Of a stretch of DNA of 64,000 nt, positions 38,508 to 46,517 are shown piece by piece. Origin of the DNA: Dehalococcoidia bacterium (lineage in GTDB: Bacteria > Chloroflexota > Dehalococcoidia > Lucifugimonadales > Lucifugimonadaceae); contig JAPYUK010000001.1 in assembly GCA_029936155.1 (NCBI GenBank), forward strand, positions 1-64,000. Reading direction: 5' to 3'. A program made the position numbers and the translations under genes. The stretch's first letter is position 1. Every line of letters begins with the position of its first letter. The notes below the pieces were generated by a model. That model saw only the letters and a list, made by a program, of their open reading frames with translations. It had not been told where the DNA came from and did not search any database.

Positions 38508-40012
38508 AGGCCGGAAAGTTCGAGTGATGCGACTTCGTCGGTCTCGAGATCGACAACTCTGATCTTGTGGTTGTTGGTGTCGGCAACGTAGATTCGATTG
38601 TCGATCAACGCAAGCCCAGCGGGTTCGCTGAACGTTGCTTCTGCGAGAGTGCCATCCTGATAGCCATTCTCGCCCGATCCGGCGATCGTTCGAGCTTGCA
38701 ATGACCCGATGGCGATCGACTTGATCTTGTTGTTATAGGAGTCTGCAACGTAGATTGCGTCGTTGTGTACGGCTAGTCCTTGAGGATGCTGGAGCAGTGC
38801 TTCTTTGCCAACGCCATCATGATCTCCGAAGTCGAACAGCCCTGTGCCCACAAGCGTTACGACCCTGCCCTCCTCCGCGATGGCAGCGACACGTACTGAG
38901 CTGGTTTCACTATCGATGAAGAACACAGTGTTGTTCGACACTTCGATTCCATACGGCTGAGCGAGGCGTGCTTCGGGTTTCATGCCATCGACGATATCTT
39001 CCCCGCCATCACCAGCGAACGTTGCAACGGTTCTCTCATCGAGGTTCATGGTCCAGAGTTGATGGAATCCGGCCATAGCGATGTAGAGCGTATCTTCGTA
39101 CAAAGACAGGTCGTAAGGCGAGTTGAGCGGTACTCCCAGCGCATTACCACCTGTGTGGCGATAGAGCGATTGTTCGCCCGTGCCAGCGAGTGTTCCGGCA
39201 ACGCCTTCATCTAGGTCGACCTCGACAATGGTGTGGATCCCAGCGTCGGCTACATATATCGTATCGCCAACAATGGCGGTTCCCTGAGGATTATCGAACA
39301 GTGGATCGTTGAAACCGACTGATCCGTAGACGCCTCGACGATCGCCGTTTACGAGCGGCGATTCACCGTTTCCAATAACGGTTTCGACTTTACCATCAAG
39401 ATCGGTGACTATAAGCCGACGATGATTCGAATCCGAAATTATCAGGCGCTCACGCTCGGCGTCTGCTGTGATTTTTCCGGGGAACGACAGTTGCTCCCCA
39501 GCAGCAATTTCCGACTGCAACGCGAACTCGCCACGCTGAAATAATCCCGATGGCTCGTGTTCAGCAATCATCTGTGAAATAACTTCGTCGAGTGTGTCGA
39601 CGGGAAATTCGCCCTCATGGCGTCCGATGACTTTTCCTGAGGGATCAAGGAACATCAGTGTTGGCCAGGCACGTGCTGCGTACGACTTCCAGATTTCGAA
39701 ATCTGCGTCGTTTACCACCGGACTTTCGATGCCGTACCTACGCACGGCCTCTCGCACGTTATCTGATGATTTCTCAGCGTTGAACTTTGCGGAGTGCACG
39801 CCGATTACGGTCAGGATATCGGCGTATTTCTGTTCCAGCTTCCGCAACTGCGGAAGTACGTGCATGCAGTTAATTCAGCAGTAGGTCCAAAAGTGGAGAA
39901 TCACGAGACGGCCCCGGAGGTCGTCCAGTTTTATTGGCGATTTTGTGTTGAACCACTCGAGGTTCGCAGGGAACTGCGGAGCGTGGATCTTGCCTTCGTA
40001 TCGCGTTGCCAA
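38504..40012 (-). CDS. Candidate selenoprotein: thioredoxin-like + NHL repeats (NHLRC2-like), in-frame UGA = Sec46
   Basis: Reading through the TGA at 39875-39877 gives a 502-residue protein. Residues 1-45 (MATRYEGKIHAPQFPANLEW, then LDDLRGRLVILHFWTYC) match the family N-terminus. Sec46 is followed by INCMHVLPQL, giving Cys45-Sec46-Ile-Asn-Cys49, a UxxC redox motif where the family has CCINC. The thioredoxin-like fold continues to about residue 160, with VVNDADFEIWKSYAARAWPT (cis-Pro). NHL repeats follow, such as IYVADSYNNKIKSI and IYVADTNNHKIRVV. Start TTG 40012 lies just after an in-frame stop and is weakly supported (GGGGG about 7 bases upstream). No signal peptide. A hairpin follows the UGA and selA is in the window. 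Without recoding only a 453-codon ORF from ATG 39865 would be called, lacking the first beta strand and the redox Cys. Confidence 0.87.
39839..39877 (-). promoter_or_regulatory. Bacterial SECIS-like element after the UGA codon
   Basis: On the coding (minus) strand the UGA (39877-39875) is followed by 18 bases. Then come CTTCCGC (39856-39850), loop AGTT (39849-39846) and GCGGAAG (39845-39839), a perfect 7-bp stem with a 4-base loop. The loop begins 25 bases after the UGA, and its second base is G. Known bacterial SECIS elements have the loop about 16-37 bases after the UGA and a G among the first two loop bases, so this fits. Binding by SelB is inference. Confidence 0.75.
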
Positions 40013-40098
40013 TCCTTACCCCCGTTTTTCACCCCGTGAATCTCGCTTGAACAATTATTTCACGTCGAGTGTCGACTGGGCGACAGAACCATGCTCAA

Positions 40099-41034
40099 CT
40101 ATTCAGCGTCGATGAATACAGGCTGTGTCCATCCGCGGGTGCCTCTAGAAGAGTAGACCGTGGCTCGGACGTATCCGTCGAGGCGGGTTGGCGTGTATGA
40201 GGGCGAGATGCTGGTTGATTCGTAAAGCAGTCGACCGTTCAAGCCTGTAAACAGTGTCGTGTACTTAGCTTGGATGCCGTCGCTCAGGTTAGTCTCGGGG
40301 TCGATGTCCAGTTTGATCTCGCGAGCATTCGACACCATGTCGCCAATGGCCACACCGGTCGATGCGTAGAACTCGCCGTCCGACATCGCTTCGCAGATAT
40401 CCTGCTGCGCCAGCCTGGCAGCCTTCACCTGAATCCAACCTCTTCCCGGATTCGACAGGTTGGGGTTGAACTCGTCCACGTAGTGGTGGGCGTCGTCGAC
40501 AGCTAATCCCCACACCCGGCGCCCATTACTCAGCAGCCGATCCCAGATGCCGTCAGTACTCGCCTTGCCACCGCCACCAGCGTTGTGAGTGTCTGGGTGG
40601 CCGTTGAAGACCTCCATGAATTTGTAGCCTTCGACCTGCATCATTGCGCCATCGTCAAAAGCCCAGCGGAAGTTCGGGTGATTGATAGAGGCCATGCCGC
40701 CCGCAGCGATAATGGCGTCAACATTCTCTCGCATTGCAGTAACGATGTCGGTCGAGTCGGATGCTTCAACCAACTCCTCAACTCCGTACCCGTTAACGTG
40801 AACAGGGCCCTCGGAATTGCGAGATGTTACTTCCTCGCCGCGAACGAGCAGTGGCCACTTGGCCTTCTCGGCGTCGGTACCTTCCACAATCGTGAGGTGA
40901 TTGTGGTCAGATAGACACAGCCAGTCGTAGCCATGCTCGTGATACCACTCGGCAACGTGCTCGGGTGAGTCATCACCATCGCTATTGGTCGTGTGGGTGT
41001 GAAGATTGCCCTTTAGCCAAGTTTTAGTGGTCAT
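40099..41034 (-). CDS. PHP-domain metallohydrolase (CehA/McbA-like)
   Basis: 311 residues. The PHP metal ligands appear in KGNLHTHTTNSDGDDSP, WLCLSDHNHLT, and the later SINHPNFRW and DDAHHYV segments. The layout resembles CehA/McbA-type hydrolases, which act on carbamates or phosphoesters, with a C-terminal beta domain. It lies 86 bases upstream of the candidate selenoprotein gene on the same strand and may share its transcript. Substrate unknown. Confidence 0.85.
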   Translation of the reverse strand: MTTKTWLKGNLHTHTTNSDGDDSPEHVAEWYHEHGYDWLCLSDHNHLTIVEGTDAEKAKWPLLVRGEEVTSRNSEGPVHVNGYGVEELVEASDSTDIVTAMRENVDAIIAAGGMASINHPNFRWAFDDGAMMQVEGYKFMEVFNGHPDTHNAGGGGKASTDGIWDRLLSNGRRVWGLAVDDAHHYVDEFNPNLSNPGRGWIQVKAARLAQQDICEAMSDGEFYASTGVAIGDMVSNAREIKLDIDPETNLSDGIQAKYTTLFTGLNGRLLYESTSISPSYTPTRLDGYVRATVYSSRGTRGWTQPVFIDAE

Positions 41035-41116
41035 GCCCAGATATTACAGATCATTCGAGCCGGCTGTAGCGAGGATCGTCGTTGACAGCCATCATACTTA
41101 GCTAGAGACTCCGTCG

Positions 41117-41814
41117 ATGCCACAAGATTTCACGATATGCAACCCGCAGTTACGTACGCTTTTTCCCGACTATTGGAGGCTCGACAGCTTTGCTCGCGCC
41201 GAGGTTTCGGAGCTGTCCGACAAGGCGATCAATTGGACATCGGATCGATGGGGATGGTCGGAATGGTCGGCGTGGTCTATCAAGCAACAGGCCAGTCATA
41301 TCACCTCGGTACCGCTGCGGTGGCTTATCGGACAGTGGGGTGATCAGTTGTACGGTGACGATCGTTCGGTATCGGATAAGCGATATCGCGAGCTGAGCTC
41401 GAACGAGTTTGACCGGCGGCTGGACGATCGCGTTTTCGGAGATATTGAAAGTATTTTGAGCGCGCTGGGTGAGGTGATCGGCATTTGCGGGATGTTCTGG
41501 TCGGGACAACTGTTGATCGGGCGCGGTCGATCGTGGTTCAGCGGAGGATGACCGATCAGCGGCCACTCATGCTCACATTTCACCCGGACGAAATCTCCCA
41601 AAATCCCGAGACTGGCGAGATGACTGGGATGGACCTTGTCGCAACGTTCAAGCACATCCAGAACGAGTTCTACACCCATATGTTCAATGTCCCGGAATCA
41701 AAGATAGCTCTCGGGATCGATCCGATTGTTAGGCTTCCCGACGCCGGTTATCACATCACCACGTGCCACTCCGAGCTCTGGAAGCTCGGAGTGGCACGTG
41801 GTGATGTCGACTAA
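41117..41814 (+). pseudogene. DinB-like protein gene with one frameshift
   Basis: Frame 1 of the gene (from ATG 41117) encodes a DinB-superfamily N-terminus with SEWSAWSIKQQASHI and RWLIGQWGD, and would stop at 41551. The continuation (RDVLVGTTVDRARSIVVQRR to the stop at 41814) is in another frame. The join lies at about 41483-41490 (ATTTGCGGG) and needs one added base. Both halves keep coding-like composition. Either the gene is recently dead or one base is missing from the sequence. The last 20 codons lie within a long perfect hairpin. Confidence 0.65.
41753..41807. repeat. 25-bp perfect inverted repeat (hairpin)
   Basis: Bases 41753-41777 (ACATCACCACGTGCCACTCC plus GAGCT) are the exact reverse complement of 41783-41807, with a 5-base loop CTGGA. 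The structure spans the last codons of the DinB-like gene and ends seven bases before its stop codon is complete, 31 bases before the next ATG. It is far longer than a usual terminator stem and has no U-tract. Confidence 0.95.
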
Positions 41815-41838
41815 TTCATTCGTAAATCAGGAGTAAAA

Positions 41839-42753
41839 ATGGCGAAACGAAAAGTTCTACTGACCGGTGCGAGCGGTTACATCGCATCGCTGATGCTCTC
41901 AACGCTCCGTGACCACTTCGACCTGACTCTTGCCGACGTGTCCGGCACCGACCGCGTTGGAAACAAGATCGAGGGCGTGCAGTTCGCCGACTTCATCGAT
42001 CCGGATAGGTCGAAATACGCCCACTTGTTTGAAGGCATTGACGCAGTGATCCACCTTGCGTTCAAGCCGCATACGCCCCGGGGTGAACAGTTCGAGAAGG
42101 CAGAGATTGATCGATTCGACAACGAGCACGAAAATATTCAGATGGCGAACAATATTTATCGTTCTGCCTATGACTCTGGGGTTCGCAGAATCGCTATCGC
42201 AAGTTCGAATCACGCAGCCGACTGGTACGAGCATTCGTTGATCCACAATCGGAAGATGGACATGGTTCGCCCTGCCGATTTCCCGGTTTCCGATAATTTT
42301 TACGGCTGGGCAAAGGCGGCTTACGAGCTCCTGGCGTTCCCTTACGCTTGCGGCATTTTCGGCAGGCAGCTGGAAACCGTGATGTTACGTATCGGCTTTA
42401 CCCGACCGATCGCTGTAGACGAGTATCTTGGGGCATCGCCGATGTCAGAACAGACCACCGGTGGGATCGCTGAATTCAAGCGAAATCTTGGTGCTTACAT
42501 CAGCCCTCGCGACATCATCCAGTTGTTCACGAAAGCGGTTGAGGCACCGAACATTGCGGATGAGCACGGCGTTCCATTCGTGGTTGCTTACGGCTGCAGC
42601 GACAACACGAGAAGGTTCTGGTCACTCGAGACTGGGCGGAAGTATCTCGATTATCAACCGCAGGACGACACGGAGATTCTCTACGCTAACGAGGTGGCTC
42701 AGCTGTTAACTGGCACGGGTACCGACGTACGAGGTGGGAAGGTCGGGATATAA
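41839..42753 (+). CDS. NAD-dependent epimerase/dehydratase (extended SDR)
   Basis: 304-residue extended short-chain dehydrogenase. The N-terminal cofactor motif is VLLTGASGYIAS (GxxGxxx), and the catalytic pair is YGWAK (YxxxK) near residue 155, with a preceding Ser in IAIASSNHAAD. It resembles uronate dehydrogenase-type SDRs in length and in the SSNH segment, but that is only a suggestion. AGGAG lies six bases upstream of the ATG. Confidence 0.85.
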   Translation: MAKRKVLLTGASGYIASLMLSTLRDHFDLTLADVSGTDRVGNKIEGVQFADFIDPDRSKYAHLFEGIDAVIHLAFKPHTPRGEQFEKAEIDRFDNEHENIQMANNIYRSAYDSGVRRIAIASSNHAADWYEHSLIHNRKMDMVRPADFPVSDNFYGWAKAAYELLAFPYACGIFGRQLETVMLRIGFTRPIAVDEYLGASPMSEQTTGGIAEFKRNLGAYISPRDIIQLFTKAVEAPNIADEHGVPFVVAYGCSDNTRRFWSLETGRKYLDYQPQDDTEILYANEVAQLLTGTGTDVRGGKVGI

Positions 42754-42770
42754 GGGTTCAGGCTTTTGAT

Positions 42771-42823
42771 TCGTCATTCTGAACTTACTGTGAGCTCCGA
42801 AGAAGTCGGGGATTCAGGATCTC
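42771..42823. repeat. Dispersed intergenic repeat with CTGAA...TTCAG ends (copy 1)
   Basis: TCGTCATTCTGAACTT (42771-42786) and ATTCAGGATCTC (42812-42823) recur at 56480-56508 with a shorter middle. CTGAA and TTCAG are inverted, so the unit can fold. It lies between two gene 3-prime ends. Confidence 0.65.
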
Positions 42824-42937
42824 ACTCTGGGGCTGCCGCGACGGAGGGAAGGCTCGACGCTCGGTGAAGTCACCTATTCGACCCACCTTCTATCTCCCTC
42901 CTTGCCAAGGACGGAGAATATGAACCTGACGACGTCC

Positions 42938-44650
42938 CTAGTAGAACGAGAACTGGCGGCGGATCATCTTGTCTGCGCCGATCTTGACTACGATCTGCTC
43001 GTGCAGTTCGAAGTCCCACTCGCCGATAAAACTGACTGCCGTGCCACGTTTGCCCATGCGAGCCGTGCGTCCGATTCGGTGGACGTATTCCTCGATGTTC
43101 TCGGGCATGTCGTAGTTGATGACATGCGAGATCGTCGGGATATCTAGACCGCGTGCGGCCAGATTCGTTGCGACCAACATTCTCAAACTGCCATCTCGGA
43201 AAGAGTTCATCACGCGGTTTCGCTCTGGTTGCGACATTCCACCGTGAATCCCCTTTATAGCGAATCCTTCGCCAGCAAGGCCCTTCGACAATCGATCGAC
43301 TCCGACCTGCATCTTGCGGAAGATGAGGATCTGAGAATCTTCCTCGATATTGTCAAGAATTTCCATGATTCCGTCCGCTTTGTCTTGCGACGCAACGTCG
43401 TAGAAAATCTGGTCGACCTCATCGACAGTTTCGAGCCCCTTGGACGAAGAGACCAACTGAATCCAGCGTGGATCGTCTAAATACCGGCGGATGAGTCCCC
43501 GAATAAATCCGGGGATAGTCGCAGAGAACAGTGCCGTCTGGCGAGTGCTTGGGGTTCGCTTGAGGATGAATTCCATATCGTCGGCGAATCCGATGTCGAG
43601 CATTTCGTCCGCTTCATCTAGGACAGCGAACTTAACGTAACCCAAATCTAGAATTCGACGATTCATCAGGTCTTTTAGACGACCCGGGGTACCGACGACG
43701 ATCGGCATTCCGTGTTCGAGAGCCCTGATCTGTTTTGCTATTGGCTCTCCACCGTAGACGGCAACTACGCCGACCCCACGATCACGTCCGATAAGAGAAA
43801 GTTCACGCTGAACCTGCTGTGCCAACTCACGTGTTGGAACTAGGACGAGACCCTGCACGTCGCGAGAATCTGGATCGACCATGTTGCACATCGGGATACC
43901 GAAGGAGGCGGTTTTGCCCGAGCCTGTTACGGCCTGAGCAACTACGTCACGGTCTTGCAGCAACCACGGGATCGATGCCTCCTGGATCTCAGAAGGCTTT
44001 TCGTATCCCATAAACAGAATAGAGTTAATAATAGACTTTTCGAGTTCGAGTCCACCCCAGTCAGCGGTGCCCTGTAAGTCCTGCACCACCTGTGGCTTTG
44101 CGTCGGCCTGCTCTTCTCGATCGCGCCGCCTTACTGGACGCACTCGAACCGGCGTTCGATCATCTTGAGGTTCTTCACGAGTCTCGCGGTACTCACTGCG
44201 AACGTAACGATCTTCATTCCGAGACTTATTGCCGCGGCGTGGTGTGGTTGAGGATACGCTTTGCTCTCTGCGAGCCGGAGGATCGTCACGTCTGTCACGG
44301 AAATCTTGACGCTGGTCTCGATCAGCAGGACGGCGACGATTTCCGCCGCGCTCGCCTCTGCCGCGTTCACTTCTAGGCTCAGAGTCTCGGCGCGATTCAC
44401 TGCGTGGCCGGTCGCGTCGATCTGATGATCGATTTTCCGATCGGTCGTCGTGTCGAGACCTGCTCGGTCGTCGGTCACTATCGTGATTGTCTCGTGAGTC
44501 GTTGTCGCGACTATCTCGACCACTACGCCGTGATTCTAAGCGTTGAGTGTCTTGCTGGTGATCTCCAGCGCCTTGGTTTGGGCGACGGCGAGCCTTACGC
44601 GATCTTTCTGAGGACGAGTTCGCAGATGACGATGATCTGGAAGAGTTCAA
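42938..44650 (-). CDS. DEAD-box RNA helicase with Arg/Ser/Asp-rich N-terminal region
   Basis: 570 residues from TTG 44650. Residues 1 to about 195 are disordered, dominated by Arg, Ser, Asp and Glu (for example RRSGRDSRDNDSRDN). The helicase core follows: Q motif GYEKPSEIQEASIP, Walker A VTGSGKT, PTRELAQQ, the DEAD box in LDEADEMLD, SAT, and HRIGRTAR. Bacterial DEAD proteins more often carry the basic tail at the C-terminus. The frame stays open for about 200 bases upstream without ATG, GTG or TTG, so the true start is uncertain. Probable roles are ribosome assembly or RNA decay. Confidence 0.9.
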   Translation of the reverse strand: MNSSRSSSSANSSSERSRKARRRPNQGAGDHQQDTQRLESRRSGRDSRDNDSRDNHDSDRRPSRSRHDDRSENRSSDRRDRPRSESRRDSEPRSERGRGERGGNRRRPADRDQRQDFRDRRDDPPARREQSVSSTTPRRGNKSRNEDRYVRSEYRETREEPQDDRTPVRVRPVRRRDREEQADAKPQVVQDLQGTADWGGLELEKSIINSILFMGYEKPSEIQEASIPWLLQDRDVVAQAVTGSGKTASFGIPMCNMVDPDSRDVQGLVLVPTRELAQQVQRELSLIGRDRGVGVVAVYGGEPIAKQIRALEHGMPIVVGTPGRLKDLMNRRILDLGYVKFAVLDEADEMLDIGFADDMEFILKRTPSTRQTALFSATIPGFIRGLIRRYLDDPRWIQLVSSSKGLETVDEVDQIFYDVASQDKADGIMEILDNIEEDSQILIFRKMQVGVDRLSKGLAGEGFAIKGIHGGMSQPERNRVMNSFRDGSLRMLVATNLAARGLDIPTISHVINYDMPENIEEYVHRIGRTARMGKRGTAVSFIGEWDFELHEQIVVKIGADKMIRRQFSFY

Positions 44651-44958
44651 GCTAGTAGATTCGGGGGGATTTGGAGTGCGGTTGGCGGGTTGGCGTTTGC
44701 TAGGTCGTGAATTCGATTCAGCAGACGTTGATTCTTCGATTAGATCGCCGCGACCGATCAGACTTTTCAGTCGGCCTATGGTGCCCAGTGTACTGGTGCC
44801 CTTCTGATGCGGGAGGTATTTCCGTGAATGTTTGAGGATTGAGTGTCTCTAGTGTACGACTTCATCGCCAACATACACAGTCGGATCCCACATAGCTGCT
44901 GAAGAATTCTGTTGTTTGGGAAGGATTCCGCAAACTCGGTTGCACCGTAAACAGGTAG
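44651..44958. other. Intergenic region between helicase and winged-helix genes
   Basis: About 308 bases between divergent genes. Much of it (about 44651-44847) is an open frame continuous with the helicase, with similar Ser/Pro/Arg composition (LIGRGDLIEESTSAESNS) but no standard start codon. It may be part of the helicase with a rare start, or a former N-terminus. Both promoters should be here, but no clear -35/-10 pair is recognised. Confidence 0.5.
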
Positions 44959-46176
44959 TTGACGGGCAGATTTGGCTATGTTGGTGAGATGACTTTCGAC
45001 CAGATCACCAACTCGCACAGCAATTCAGAATCCACCGTCACAAGTTTCGTTCGGGCGTGGGCCAATTCGTTTATCGACAGCTGGGCTGTATACGCAACTG
45101 TACTGAGCGCAGCTACTGCGGTCGTAATTTTGGCTGGATTTGTTGTTGGCAGTGCATTGCTAATTTCTGGGATTGCAATGCTGTTTCTGGTTGGCGGAAT
45201 TGGGATTCATATGGCGATATCGATGCAGAGCATCAAGCTTGGGCAAACGGTTCTCGAACTTGAGCGGCGACTTGCCGACGAGGCGAGTTCGAGCAGAGTG
45301 CTTTCCGGAATAAGACTGCTAGGTAGTAACAATTCACAGAGCTCCGATGCTCGATTTGCAGCGGCCGCTCGGATGGCAACTGAGTACCCTGCTTCAGTCT
45401 TGTTCAACCTGCGTGAAGCTCACGGAATTCTTGCTCCTTCGATCTGGAGTTACGACGGTCAGCTGTCACAGATAAGAGAAGAGTTCGAGGCGATCGACGG
45501 CGACTCTCCGGGTGCAATTGCGGCTCGGCAGGGCTCGGCGATTGTTATGTCGCGAACAGTCGAAGACGGATGTGCGGCTCTGCCTGAATGGGCTGTTCAG
45601 TCTGGATTCACACAGGGAATCGTCGCGCCAGTCACGCATGGATTGGATACGACAGCGGTCATATATGTGCTTGGTAAGTCAGAAGTACTTCCGACTCTAA
45701 ACGAGATAGAACAGCTTGAGTTGATCATTGGGTTTCAGTCGACAGGTTTGAGTGCCGGTCAGGTTGAATATTCCCCTTCGAATAGTCAGCCTTTCAGGAT
45801 TGTGGAGAAATCTGGAACGGAAAATCGACCCGCGGCTCCTGCTCCGATTCGCATGGGAGGATTCGCATTGAATCCCGAGTTTGAGCGTATGGAGATGGAC
45901 GGTGTCCGTATTTCGTTGTCGCCAACTGAGTTTTTGCTTATGCATGCATTGGCGTCTTCGCCCGAGCAGCCCGTATCGCCAATCGAACTGATGGAGAGGT
46001 GCTGGACGAAGGACGCCCGGCCCGCAGACAACGCCATAGATGTCGCAATATTTCGGCTGCGGAAAAAGCTGAACAAAACGGCTTCGGGTAAAGGTCTAAT
46101 CAAGACCGTTAGAGGCAACGGCTACATGTTTGTGCCTCCGAGCGTCGATGCGAGCTCGGTTGTAGTGGCTGACTAG
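44959..46176 (+). CDS. Membrane-anchored winged-helix transcription regulator
   Basis: 405 residues from TTG 44959; ATG 44989 is an alternative. Residues about 43-88 form two adjacent membrane helices (ATVLSAATAVVILAGFVV, then LLISGIAMLFLVGGIGIH). A short coiled segment and a GAF-like region with GIVAPVTHGLDTTAVIYVLG (about 215-260) follow. The C-terminus (about 300-395) is an OmpR/PhoB-type winged helix: SLSPTEFLLMHALASSP, DVAIFRLRKKLNK and IKTVRGNGYMF. There is no receiver domain. It may sense something at the membrane while bound to DNA, ToxR-like but in reversed order. It converges with the FtsZ-like gene. Confidence 0.8.
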   Translation: MTGRFGYVGEMTFDQITNSHSNSESTVTSFVRAWANSFIDSWAVYATVLSAATAVVILAGFVVGSALLISGIAMLFLVGGIGIHMAISMQSIKLGQTVLELERRLADEASSSRVLSGIRLLGSNNSQSSDARFAAAARMATEYPASVLFNLREAHGILAPSIWSYDGQLSQIREEFEAIDGDSPGAIAARQGSAIVMSRTVEDGCAALPEWAVQSGFTQGIVAPVTHGLDTTAVIYVLGKSEVLPTLNEIEQLELIIGFQSTGLSAGQVEYSPSNSQPFRIVEKSGTENRPAAPAPIRMGGFALNPEFERMEMDGVRISLSPTEFLLMHALASSPEQPVSPIELMERCWTKDARPADNAIDVAIFRLRKKLNKTASGKGLIKTVRGNGYMFVPPSVDASSVVVAD

Positions 46177-46198
46177 GTTTCACATTTGTTCGAGCACC

Positions 46199-46374
46199 AT
46201 TTCCCGAGTGAAGCCTCGATCTTCATCGGGATAGACTGCGCTGAATTTAGAGATCACGGTGGGAATTGTAAATTTGTAGCTCCGAGACCAACGCGATGTC
46301 CCACACAGCTTGGTGGCAGGTGAGTTGATTTGCGCGAGATACCTCTACTCCGCTACGCACCGATCCGGAAATGG
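46199..46374. repeat. MITE-like dispersed element, copy 1
   Basis: Begins ATTTCCCGAGTGAAG and ends CTCTACTCCGCT...CGATCCGGAAATGG, so the two ends are imperfect inverted repeats. Similar elements lie at 48580-48730 and 51803-51938. This copy is the most diverged. It fills much of the 341-base gap after the winged-helix gene. Confidence 0.55.
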
Positions 46375-46434
46375 CTGTGAGGGGTTCATTTGATTTTCCT
46401 GAGTTCCGACATCGCCACTGTCCGTCTTAACCCC

Positions 46435-46468
46435 AAACGCCGCACCGAAGGCGTTTGGTGCGGCGTTT
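46435..46468. terminator. 12-bp perfect hairpin between convergent genes
   Basis: AAACGCCGCACC (46435-46446) pairs exactly with GGTGCGGCGTTT (46457-46468) around a 10-base loop. It sits between two converging stop codons (46176 and 46518), as expected for a bidirectional terminator. The downstream U-tracts are short (TTT each way), so its efficiency is uncertain. Confidence 0.65.
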
Positions 46469-46517
46469 GCGCCTGCCGGTCATGAGACCGGGTCCGTCAG
46501 GTAATTACAAAAACTGC

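Noticed and set aside
39794-40039. 81-codon plus-strand ORF opposite the start of the NHL protein
   Set aside because: It is exactly antisense and codon-in-phase with the selenoprotein N-terminus; family resemblance is only on the minus strand.
41483-41490. Programmed ribosomal frameshift in the DinB-like gene
   Set aside because: No slippery heptamer and no reason for regulation; a simple indel is more likely.
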